This document shows, piece after piece, positions 1 through 6,135 of a stretch of 6,135 nucleotides of DNA. Made by a program: the position numbers and the translations under genes. Source of the DNA: Clostridiales bacterium (GTDB lineage Bacteria; Bacillota; Clostridia; Lachnospirales; Anaerotignaceae). The stretch's first letter is position 1. The number at the start of each line of letters is the position of its first letter. The stretch lies in NCBI GenBank assembly GCA_021202325.1, contig JAJQDF010000046.1, positions 1 to 6,135 on the forward strand, in the 5' to 3' direction. Below the pieces are notes generated by a model that saw nothing but the letters and a program-made list of their open reading frames with translations, did not search any database and had not been told where the DNA came from.

Positions 1-18
1 ATTTTACATTGTCTTTAC

Positions 19-37
19 ATTAGTAATTTATACTAAT
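19..37. promoter_or_regulatory. Inverted repeat upstream of the nifS promoter, possible operator
   Basis: Two 7-base arms, ATTAGTA at 19-25 and TACTAAT at 31-37, are perfect reverse complements separated by ATTTA. The dyad ends 17 bases before the -35 box of the promoter at 55-83, a place where an activator or repressor could bind. Fe-S operons of this type are often controlled by Rrf2-family regulators (IscR, CymR), but I cannot match this dyad to a known consensus. The surrounding DNA is very AT-rich, so a chance palindrome is quite possible. Confidence 0.3.
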
Positions 38-54
38 TTAATTGGTATTTGCTT

Positions 55-83
55 TTGACAGAATGTTTTGATGATGATATATT
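55..83 (+). promoter_or_regulatory. Sigma-A-type promoter of the nifS-nifU-mnmA operon
   Basis: A perfect -35 hexamer TTGACA lies at 55-60, followed by a 17-base spacer and the -10 hexamer TATATT at 78-83 (5 of 6 consensus). TGA at 75-77 just before it fits an extended -10 (TGn). Transcription would begin near 90, leaving an untranslated leader of about 320 bases before the desulfurase start at 413. This is the best promoter match I see in the window. The start point is inferred, not shown. Confidence 0.75.
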
Positions 84-110
84 ATGTATATCCAAGTGAA
101 TTAGTAGGAT

Positions 111-282
111 TTAGCATGAAAGCTCCAGACAGCGGCTGTGTGGAATCTGTGCTTGCACAAGATGACACACAGACATTGGATGGGCTAACCCTATGAGTAT
201 GTAGTGCGGTAGCACGGAATGCGAATAGGGGAGCGATTGCAAAGCTCGGAGAGTGTAGCAATCGTGCTTTCATGAAAGCTAA
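111..282. repeat. MITE-like segment with inverted ends
   Basis: The segment starts with TTAG then CATGAAAGC (115-123) and ends with GCTTTCATG (266-274), a short AAAG and CTAA (279-282), so its ends are inverted copies interrupted by four bases. The inside is dense with short stems and has no coding character. Its GC content is visibly higher than the AT-rich bases 1-110. This is the look of a small non-autonomous or REP-like intergenic element. No target-site duplication is obvious and only one full copy is in the window, so multi-copy status is a guess. Confidence 0.3.
126..149 (+). repeat. 24-base direct repeat, copy 1
   Basis: Bases 126-149 are identical to 324-347. The unit carries an internal inverted repeat (ACAGC, G, GCTGT) and outer arms CAGA and TCTG, so each copy could fold by itself. 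The CTGTGTG inside this copy (136-142) also pairs perfectly with CACACAG at 166-172. Confidence 0.95.
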
Positions 283-310
283 TTTTAATGGTTAGCTTGT
301 GCTATGCTTT

Positions 311-336
311 CAGCCGCTGTGGGCAGACAGCGGCTG
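311..336 (+). promoter_or_regulatory. 10-bp GC-rich hairpin in the leader
   Basis: CAGCCGCTGT at 311-320 and ACAGCGGCTG at 327-336 form a perfect 10-bp stem with a 6-base loop (GGGCAG). It is not followed by a T tract, so it does not look like an intrinsic terminator. The left arm is equally complementary to 129-138 in the first copy of the direct repeat, so two exclusive pairings are possible. Confidence 0.6.
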
Positions 337-347
337 TGTGGAATCTG
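324..347 (+). repeat. 24-base direct repeat, copy 2
   Basis: This is an exact copy of 126-149, with start points 198 bases apart. Its bases 327-336 form the right arm of the hairpin at 311-336. Flanking bases beyond the 24 identical positions diverge at once on both sides, so the conserved unit is sharply bounded. Confidence 0.95.
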
Positions 348-358
348 CGTAATTAAAA

Positions 359-382
359 GTATGAAGCATTGGGCTTTCATAC
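359..382 (+). promoter_or_regulatory. Hairpin just upstream of the nifS ribosome-binding site
   Basis: GTATGAAGC (359-367) pairs with GCTTTCATAC (373-382) as nine pairs with one bulged T at 375 and a loop of five or so bases. The following stretch at 383-393 is T-rich but interrupted, so this is at best a weak terminator or attenuator. It ends 18 bases before the Shine-Dalgarno site at 401-404 and could affect ribosome access or transcript processing. Confidence 0.45.
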
Positions 383-412
383 ATGTTATTTTATAAAAAA
401 GGAGACAGCTTT

Positions 413-1594
413 ATGAATAATTTAATCTATTTTGATAATGCAGCTACAACTCCCATCAGACCTGAGGTCTATGAGGAAATGAAGCCATATATTGAGAGCT
501 ATTATGGTAATGCCTCAAGTGTTTATTCAATAGCCAGAGAAAGCAAAAAGGCAATTGATAAGGCCAGAGCCCAGGTAGCCACAGCACTCAACACCAAGCC
601 TGAAGAAATATTTTTCACAGGCTGCGGCTCAGAAAGCGACAACTGGGTGCTTAAGGGCGTTGCCAATGCGCTTAAGGACAAGGGCAACCATATAATCACG
701 ACTTGCATAGAACATCATGCTATTCTTCACACCTGTGAGTTCCTTGAACAGAATGGCTATGAAGTAACATATCTTCCTGTAGATGAATACGGAAAGATTA
801 GCATTGACGACCTTGTTAATGCAATTCGTCCCACAACTATCCTTGTCAGCGTTATGTTTGCAAACAATGAAATAGGTACAATAGAGCCCGTTAAAGAGAT
901 TGGTGCTATATGCAGAGAAAAGGGAATCTATTTCCATACCGATGCTGTTCAGGCCGTTGGTCATGTTAAAATCGATGTTGAAGATATGAATATCGACTTC
1001 CTATCACTTTCAGGTCATAAGCTTGGCGTACCTAAGGGAATCGGCGCACTTTATATAAGAAAGGGCTGCAAGATTAAAAACCTTATCCACGGCGGACAGC
1101 AGGAAAGAGGAAGAAGAGCCGGAACTGAAAATGTTATCGGTATTGTTGCTCTCGGAAAAGCCATAGAACTTGCCACAGAGGAAATGGACGAGGTAACGGA
1201 AAGACTTGTTTATCTCAGAGATAAGATAATTAATTCAATACTTTCGAAGGTTGACTATGCAAAGCTTAACGGCCATCCTACGGACAGACTCCCCGGAAAT
1301 GTAAATATATCGTTTGAGTTCATAGAGGGCGAGTCAATGCTTCTTCTGCTTGATGCTCATAAGATATGTGCTTCCAGCGGTTCGGCATGCACATCGGGTT
1401 CACTGGATCCTTCCCATGTTCTTCTTGCCATAGGACTGCCCCACGAAAAGGCACATGGCTCACTTAGAATAACACTCGGACATCAGAATACAGAGGAGCA
1501 GGTCGATAAACTCATTGAGGTACTGCCGCCCATAGTGCAGAGACTGAGAGATATGTCGCCGCTCTATGAGGAAATAGCTAAAAATCAGAAATAA
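413..1594 (+). CDS. nifS: Cysteine desulfurase, NifS/IscS type (class I)
   Basis: This PLP-dependent cytosolic enzyme converts L-cysteine to L-alanine and carries the sulfur as a persulfide for Fe-S assembly and tRNA thiolation. The 393-residue product opens with YFDNAATTP. It has the conserved EHHA (100-103), the PLP-binding HTDAVQA (Asp177, Gln180), the Schiff-base Lys203 in SGHK, RAGTEN (235-240) and the catalytic Cys326 in SSGSACTSGSLDPSH (321-335). That long cysteine loop marks class I (NifS/IscS) rather than SufS. Length is normal for the family. I chose ATG 413 because GGAG at 401-404 lies 8 bases before it and the family motif begins right after; an in-frame ATG at 383 would add ten residues and lies at the end of a hairpin. 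It is first in an operon with nifU (16-base gap) and mnmA. The choice between the names nifS and iscS is not settled by sequence; a nitrogenase role is not implied. Confidence 0.95.
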   Translation: MNNLIYFDNAATTPIRPEVYEEMKPYIESYYGNASSVYSIARESKKAIDKARAQVATALNTKPEEIFFTGCGSESDNWVLKGVANALKDKGNHIITTCIEHHAILHTCEFLEQNGYEVTYLPVDEYGKISIDDLVNAIRPTTILVSVMFANNEIGTIEPVKEIGAICREKGIYFHTDAVQAVGHVKIDVEDMNIDFLSLSGHKLGVPKGIGALYIRKGCKIKNLIHGGQQERGRRAGTENVIGIVALGKAIELATEEMDEVTERLVYLRDKIINSILSKVDYAKLNGHPTDRLPGNVNISFEFIEGESMLLLLDAHKICASSGSACTSGSLDPSHVLLAIGLPHEKAHGSLRITLGHQNTEEQVDKLIEVLPPIVQRLRDMSPLYEEIAKNQK

Positions 1595-1610
1595 TCGGAG
1601 GTAATATACT

Positions 1611-2051
1611 ATGGAATACAGCGAAAAAGTAATGGATCATTTCATGAATCCCAGAAACGTTGGTGAAATAGACGATGCCAGCGGAGTCGGCACAGTCGGA
1701 AACGCTAAATGCGGGGATATAATGAAAGTATATCTTAAAATTGAAGATGGAATAATCGAGGATGCCAAATTCAAGACCTTTGGCTGCGGAGCTGCCGTTG
1801 CGACAAGCAGTATGGCGACCGAGCTTGTAAAGGGAAAGAACATTCAGGAAGCTCTTGAGATAACAAACAAGGTTGTTATGGAGGCTCTTGACGGACTTCC
1901 CCCTGTAAAGGTACACTGCTCATGTCTTGCGGAAGAAGCTCTCCATGCTGCGTTATGGGACTATGCGGAGAAAAACCATATCGTAATTGAAGGACTTGAG
2001 AAGCCTGTAAACGATATAGGCGAGCTTCACGAAATTCCTGACCAGGGCTGA
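1611..2051 (+). CDS. nifU: Fe-S cluster assembly scaffold, NifU/IscU family
   Basis: This scaffold receives sulfur from the desulfurase and iron from a donor, builds a cluster and passes it on. The 146-residue product is a single IscU-like domain with no ferredoxin or C-terminal Nfu domain. Cluster ligands are visible: Cys34 and Asp36 in GNAKCGD, Cys59 in FGCGAA, and His102-Cys103 after LPPVK (96-100). Only 44 residues separate Cys59 from Cys103, so the insertion typical of SufU is absent, favouring IscU/NifU. A fifth position, Cys105, gives HCSC, an extra cysteine beside the active site. GGAGG at 1597-1601 sits 9 bases before the ATG. The stop codon overlaps the mnmA start by one base. LPPVK is the motif bound by the HscA chaperone in proteobacteria; no hscA or hscB is in the window. 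Confidence 0.93.
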   Translation: MEYSEKVMDHFMNPRNVGEIDDASGVGTVGNAKCGDIMKVYLKIEDGIIEDAKFKTFGCGAAVATSSMATELVKGKNIQEALEITNKVVMEALDGLPPVKVHCSCLAEEALHAALWDYAEKNHIVIEGLEKPVNDIGELHEIPDQG

Positions 2052-3127
2052 TGTCTAAAGGAAAGGTTGTAGTAGGTATGTCGGGCGGAGTGGATAGCTC
2101 CGTTGCGGCATATCTGCTTAAAGAGCAGGGATATGACGTTATCGGTGTAACCATGCAGATTTGGCAGGAAGAAAACTGGGAGGATATATCCGATAACGGA
2201 GGCTGCTGCGGACTTTCGGCTGTGGACGACGCAAGAAGAGTTGCCGACAGCATAGGCATACCGCATTATGTTATGAATTTCCGCAGAGATTTTGAAAAAA
2301 GTGTAATTAAGTATTTTGTAAATGAATATAAAGAAGGAAAGACGCCTAACCCTTGTATAGCCTGCAATAGATACGTTAAATGGGAGGCGCTTTTGTCACG
2401 TGCAAAACAGATAGGAGCGGATTATATTGCCACAGGCCACTATGCAAGGATAGAGAAATATCCCAAAACAGGCCGTCTTTGCGTCTGTTCATCGGTGACA
2501 CAGGCAAAGGATCAGACATATGCTCTCTTTAACCTGACTCAGGAACAGCTGTCCTCAACGCTTATGCCTGTCGGAAACTTTACAAAGGAACAAATAAGAG
2601 AAATAGCAAAAAGTATAGATTTGCAGATTTCCTTAAAGCCTGACAGCCAGGATATATGCTTTGTTCCAGATGGAGATTATGCCTCTTTTATAGAAAAATA
2701 TGACGGTACAAAGTTTCCCGAAGGCGATTTTGTCGATATGAACGGCAACGTATTGGGCAGGCACAAAGGAATTATACACTATACTGTAGGACAAAGAAAA
2801 GGTCTTGGGTTAGCGCTTGGCAAGCATATATATGTTCACCATATTGATGTGATTAACAATAGGGTTGTACTTTGCGATAACGAGGAGCTTTTTGGCAGAG
2901 AGGTAACAGCAAATAATATAAACTTTATGGCAGTTGACCACTTAGACGGAGAGGCCAGAGCTGAAGCTAAAATACGCTATTCACACAAAAAAGCGCCCTG
3001 TACCGTTAAGATGGAAAACGGACTTCTCAAATGTACATTTGATGAGCCCCAGAGAGCGGTAACTCCAGGACAGTCCCTTGTTGTATATGACGGCGACTAT
3101 ATACTTTGCGGAGGAACAATTCAATAA
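2051..3127 (+). CDS. mnmA: tRNA-specific 2-thiouridylase MnmA
   Basis: MnmA uses ATP to adenylate U34 of the Lys, Glu and Gln tRNAs and replaces the C2 oxygen with sulfur, which aids decoding. The 358 residues show the PP-loop SGGVDSS (11-17), GLSAVDDARRVA (54-65), NPCIACNR with Cys102 and Cys105, ATGHYARI (127-134), the tRNA-contact region KDQTYALF (153-160), DSQDICF with Cys203, and HYTVGQRKGLG (243-253) leading into the C-terminal beta domains. Cys105 and Cys203 match the E. coli catalytic pair Cys102/Cys199; Cys102 here stands where E. coli has Asp99. An extra Cys52-Cys53 pair is present. The ATG overlaps the nifU stop (TGATG), and no proper Shine-Dalgarno is seen, so translation is probably coupled to nifU. 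Placement after nifS and nifU suggests direct sulfur supply from this desulfurase. Length is normal. Confidence 0.96.
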   Translation: MSKGKVVVGMSGGVDSSVAAYLLKEQGYDVIGVTMQIWQEENWEDISDNGGCCGLSAVDDARRVADSIGIPHYVMNFRRDFEKSVIKYFVNEYKEGKTPNPCIACNRYVKWEALLSRAKQIGADYIATGHYARIEKYPKTGRLCVCSSVTQAKDQTYALFNLTQEQLSSTLMPVGNFTKEQIREIAKSIDLQISLKPDSQDICFVPDGDYASFIEKYDGTKFPEGDFVDMNGNVLGRHKGIIHYTVGQRKGLGLALGKHIYVHHIDVINNRVVLCDNEELFGREVTANNINFMAVDHLDGEARAEAKIRYSHKKAPCTVKMENGLLKCTFDEPQRAVTPGQSLVVYDGDYILCGGTIQ

Positions 3128-3131
3128 AAAT

Positions 3132-3171
3132 AATGCCCTGAAAACTTTTAAATTCAATAACGGGGCATTTT
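3132..3171 (+). terminator. Putative intrinsic terminator after mnmA
   Basis: AATGCCCTG (3132-3140) pairs with CGGGGCATT (3161-3169) as nine pairs including one G-U, with a 20-base AT-rich loop, and is followed by a short T run (3168-3171). It begins five bases after the mnmA stop. The long loop and only four T residues make it a weak or partial terminator, and the next gene starts just 19 bases later, so read-through into it is likely. Confidence 0.55.
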
Positions 3172-3189
3172 CAATGTAAGGAGAAACCT

Positions 3190-3831
3190 ATGAAAGCTGT
3201 AATTTTTGATATGGACGGCGTACTTGTGGACAGTCAGCCCTATCATTATAGAGCCGATATTGAAACCATGGCCACATATGGTATAAATAAGGATGTAAAA
3301 TTTTTTGAGGCCTTTGCCGGAACAGTTACGGCCGACCGTATGAAAACTCTAAAGGAAATGTTCGGCCTTGATGTCTCGCTTCAGGAAATGATTGATGTAA
3401 GAGAACAAATGATACTGGACATAGTTGCCGAAGAGGATATACAGGCTGTGAGAGGCATACCTGAGCTTTTGAAAAGCATAAAGGATAGGGGACTTAAGAC
3501 AGCTGTTGCCTCATCATCGTCCTATGACCTTATAAATATGGTTTTAAATAAAACAGGAATAGCCAAGTATTTTGACTCGCTGACATCGGGCATGGACGTA
3601 AAAAGGGGAAAGCCTGCCCCGGATGTATTTCTTTTGGCTGCTGAAAGACTTGAAATTACTCCGGAGGACTGCCTTGTGGTTGAGGATTCAGAAAACGGCG
3701 TAAAGGCCGCAAAAGCTGCCAATATGAAGGCACTGGGCTATATTAATCCCACAAGTGGTGAACAGGATCTCTCCATGGCCAATGTAGTCACGGATGATTT
3801 CAGGAAAATTGATATAGGAATATTTATGTGA
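3190..3831 (+). CDS. HAD-superfamily hydrolase, beta-phosphoglucomutase-like
   Basis: This is a 213-residue cytosolic haloacid dehalogenase-type enzyme. Motif I is FDMDGVLVDS with nucleophile Asp7 and acid/base Asp9, motif II is the serine run at 108-111 (VASSSS), motif III is Lys141 in RGKPAPD, and motif IV is VVEDSENG with Glu165-Asp166. The helical cap between motif I and II (about 15-85) gives subfamily IA, like beta-phosphoglucomutase and small sugar-phosphate phosphatases. All four catalytic motifs are intact, so it should be active, but the substrate cannot be read from the sequence. AAGGAG at 3178-3183 gives good spacing to ATG 3190. It follows the weak terminator after mnmA, and no separate promoter is visible, so it may be transcribed by read-through. 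No link to sulfur metabolism is evident. Confidence 0.9.
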   Translation: MKAVIFDMDGVLVDSQPYHYRADIETMATYGINKDVKFFEAFAGTVTADRMKTLKEMFGLDVSLQEMIDVREQMILDIVAEEDIQAVRGIPELLKSIKDRGLKTAVASSSSYDLINMVLNKTGIAKYFDSLTSGMDVKRGKPAPDVFLLAAERLEITPEDCLVVEDSENGVKAAKAANMKALGYINPTSGEQDLSMANVVTDDFRKIDIGIFM

Positions 3832-3871
3832 TTATATATGATGAATAACTGTACTAAACGGAGGGAAAAAT

Positions 3872-4021
3872 ATGGTTTATGTAGTAGTTGCTCTTATTAT
3901 TATTGCCGTTATTTTCGGCGCTGCCCACAGCAGAAGCTCAAAAAACAAAAATGACAGCTGCGGAAGCGGATGTTCTTCCTGTGCTTATCACAGCAGCTGC
4001 AGCAAAGATGAGAAAAAATGA
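3872..4021 (+). CDS. Small Cys-rich single-pass membrane protein, FeoB-associated-like
   Basis: This is a 49-residue gene. GGAGGG at 3860-3865 lies six bases before the ATG, an excellent ribosome-binding site. Residues 2-18 (VYVVVALIIIAVIFGAA) form one hydrophobic membrane segment, followed by a short polar linker rich in Ser, Lys and Asn. The tail has four cysteines at 30, 34, 37 and 43 (C-x3-C-x2-C-x5-C) plus His40, ending in SKDEKK. The arrangement resembles the FeoB-associated Cys-rich membrane proteins found beside ferrous iron transporters in Firmicutes, whose exact role is unknown to me. The tail could bind iron, zinc or an Fe-S cluster. No feoA or feoB is in the window; the neighbours are a HAD enzyme upstream and groESL downstream. 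The positive-inside rule suggests a cytoplasmic tail (Arg21, Lys24, Lys26). Family assignment is by resemblance only. Confidence 0.8.
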   Translation: MVYVVVALIIIAVIFGAAHSRSSKNKNDSCGSGCSSCAYHSSCSKDEKK

Positions 4022-4102
4022 TTAAAGAAGAGAAAAAACCAGATAAAATTATTTTATAATACTAAAAAACTAAAAACTGATAAAATTCATCTCAAATCGA
4101 AG

Positions 4103-4132
4103 TTTGCATATATCTGCCTCAATGAGTAATAT
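4103..4132 (+). promoter_or_regulatory. Probable groESL promoter
   Basis: The spacer 4022-4206 is AT-rich and holds no gene. TTTGCA (4103-4108, 4 of 6 consensus) and TAATAT (4127-4132) are 18 bases apart and make a reasonable vegetative promoter. An overlapping TATAAC at 4132-4137 is a second -10 option. Either places the transcription start near 4139-4145, at the left edge of the CIRCE element, which is where HrcA-controlled promoters usually have it. The match is moderate, and its position next to CIRCE is the main support. Confidence 0.55.
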
Positions 4133-4143
4133 ATAACCAATGA

Positions 4144-4170
4144 TTAGCACTCGAACATTGCGAGTGCTAA
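4144..4170. promoter_or_regulatory. CIRCE operator (HrcA binding site)
   Basis: TTAGCACTC (4144-4152), nine spacer bases, then GAGTGCTAA (4162-4170) is a perfect match to the CIRCE consensus. The repressor HrcA binds this inverted repeat and releases it when GroEL is occupied by unfolded protein, giving heat-shock induction. It lies 36 bases before groES. hrcA itself is not in the window. Confidence 0.97.
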
Positions 4171-4206
4171 CAACAAAATTAAAAACAAATCAAGGAGGAA
4201 TAAATC

Positions 4207-4494
4207 ATGAAACTTGTACCACTTGGAGATAAGGTTGTAATTAAACAGATGGAAGCTGAGGAGAAAACAAAATCAGGTATCGTTTTACCCTCTCAGTCAA
4301 AGGAAAAGCCTCAGATGGCTTCTGTAATAGCTGTAGGAAACGGTGACTATGTTGAAGGCAAGAAAATAGAAATGATAGTTAAACCCGGAGACAAAGTTAT
4401 TTATTCAAGATATGCCGGCACAGAAGTTGAGCTTGAAGGCGAAAAGCTTCTTGTAGTAAGACAGGGCGATATTCTCGCAATTGTAGAAGACTAA
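4207..4494 (+). CDS. groES: Co-chaperonin GroES (Hsp10)
   Basis: GroES forms the heptameric lid of the GroEL folding chamber in the cytosol. The 95-residue product is the usual length. It begins MKLVPLGDKVVIK, has the mobile loop (about 16-33) with the GroEL-binding tripeptide Ile25-Val26-Leu27 in KTKSGIVLP, a central VKPGDKVIYSRYAGTEVE (58-75), and ends RQGDILAIVED. AGGAGG at 4193-4198 sits eight bases before the ATG. It is the first gene of the CIRCE-controlled groESL operon, with groEL starting 37 bases after its stop. Nothing unusual is seen. Confidence 0.98.
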   Translation: MKLVPLGDKVVIKQMEAEEKTKSGIVLPSQSKEKPQMASVIAVGNGDYVEGKKIEMIVKPGDKVIYSRYAGTEVELEGEKLLVVRQGDILAIVED

Positions 4495-4525
4495 TTAAAC
4501 ATTAAATATAATTTGTTGGAGGTAA

Positions 4526-6135
<1,610 letters not shown>

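Larger units (their letters stand above)
91..412 (+). ncRNA. Long structured 5' leader of the Fe-S/thiolation operon (unclassified)
   Basis: No credible protein gene lies here. A set of mutually compatible helices can be drawn: 115-123 with 266-274 (9 bp) closes a multibranch domain. Inside it are 136-142 with 166-172 (7 bp, capped by 148-152 with 155-159), 189-194 with 225-230 (6 bp, enclosing the GTGC/GCAC hairpin 204-215) and 233-240 with 258-265 (8 bp, one G-U). Downstream hairpins are 276-282/292-298, 311-320/327-336 and 359-367/373-382. I find no T-box sequence, SAM-I core or other riboswitch that I recognise. It could be a regulatory leader RNA, or an intergenic repeat element that happens to sit in the 5' untranslated region. 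The pairings are seen in the sequence; folding and function are inferred. Confidence 0.45.

Noticed and set aside
82..273. 63-codon open frame on the - strand across the leader
   Set aside because: It starts inside the palindrome at 266-279, has no Shine-Dalgarno, and its sequence is simply the complement of the stem-rich repeat region. It is a likely spurious protein.
126..347. CRISPR array
   Set aside because: Only two repeat copies with a 174-base interval and no regular spacing or cas genes.
304..393. 30-codon + strand frame from ATG 304 through repeat copy 2
   Set aside because: No Shine-Dalgarno, and the repeat is read in a different frame from the short frame at 116, so the repeat is not conserved as protein.
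383..412. Earlier in-frame ATG at 383 for the cysteine desulfurase
   Set aside because: It directly abuts the hairpin 359-382 with no ribosome-binding site, whereas ATG 413 has GGAG at 401-404 and the family N-terminus follows at once.
91..412. T-box or SAM-I riboswitch
   Set aside because: I looked for the T-box antiterminator sequence and the SAM-I core and found neither, and there is no clear terminator/antiterminator pair with a T tract.
629..964. - strand open frames within nifS, nifU and mnmA
   Set aside because: They are shadows of strongly conserved + strand genes with no ribosome-binding sites or family motifs.
4043..4060. AT palindrome (ATAAAAT, T, ATTTTAT) and TATAAT at 4055-4060 as a terminator or promoter
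   Set aside because: The stem is all A-T and has no T tract after it, and no -35 hexamer lies 16-18 bases upstream of the TATAAT.

Overview
The window looks like chromosomal DNA of a low-to-mid GC anaerobic Firmicute. Class Clostridia is likely and a Lachnospiraceae-type gut or rumen organism is the best guess. The evidence is AGGAGG-type Shine-Dalgarno sites before most genes, frequent AGA and ATA codons, a perfect CIRCE operator before groESL, a cysteine-rich clostridial-type MnmA, and a tiny FeoB-associated-like cysteine-rich membrane protein. All identifications rest on motif reading, not on a search.

Layout, all on the + strand. Bases 1-412 hold no convincing protein gene. They contain a strong sigma-A-type promoter (TTGACA, 17-base spacer, TATATT with an extended TG), then about 320 bases of untranslated leader packed with inverted repeats and an exact 24-base direct repeat. 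Bases 413-3127 are a sulfur-transfer operon: a NifS/IscS-type cysteine desulfurase, a NifU/IscU Fe-S scaffold and the tRNA 2-thiouridylase MnmA, the last overlapping nifU by one base. A hairpin terminator-like element follows mnmA. Bases 3190-3831 encode a HAD-family phosphatase/phosphomutase. Bases 3872-4021 encode a 49-residue membrane protein with a C-x3-C-x2-C-x5-C tail. Bases 4022-4206 are a regulatory spacer with a promoter and CIRCE, followed by groES (4207-4494) and groEL (4532 to the window edge, lacking only its last few codons).

How the genes work together: the desulfurase takes sulfur from L-cysteine as a persulfide. It can supply the scaffold for Fe-S cluster assembly and MnmA for 2-thiolation of U34 in the tRNAs for Lys, Glu and Gln, so cluster assembly and tRNA thiolation are tied together in one transcript. 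GroES and GroEL form the heat-shock chaperonin, a separate HrcA/CIRCE-controlled operon. The HAD enzyme and the small Cys-rich protein lie between the two operons, and their role is not fixed by context.

The genes are well-known families. The part that is not explained is the leader at 91-412, which is either a structured regulatory RNA of the Fe-S operon or one or two copies of an intergenic (MITE-like) repeat sitting in the 5' untranslated region. The small Cys-rich protein is the second item worth attention.
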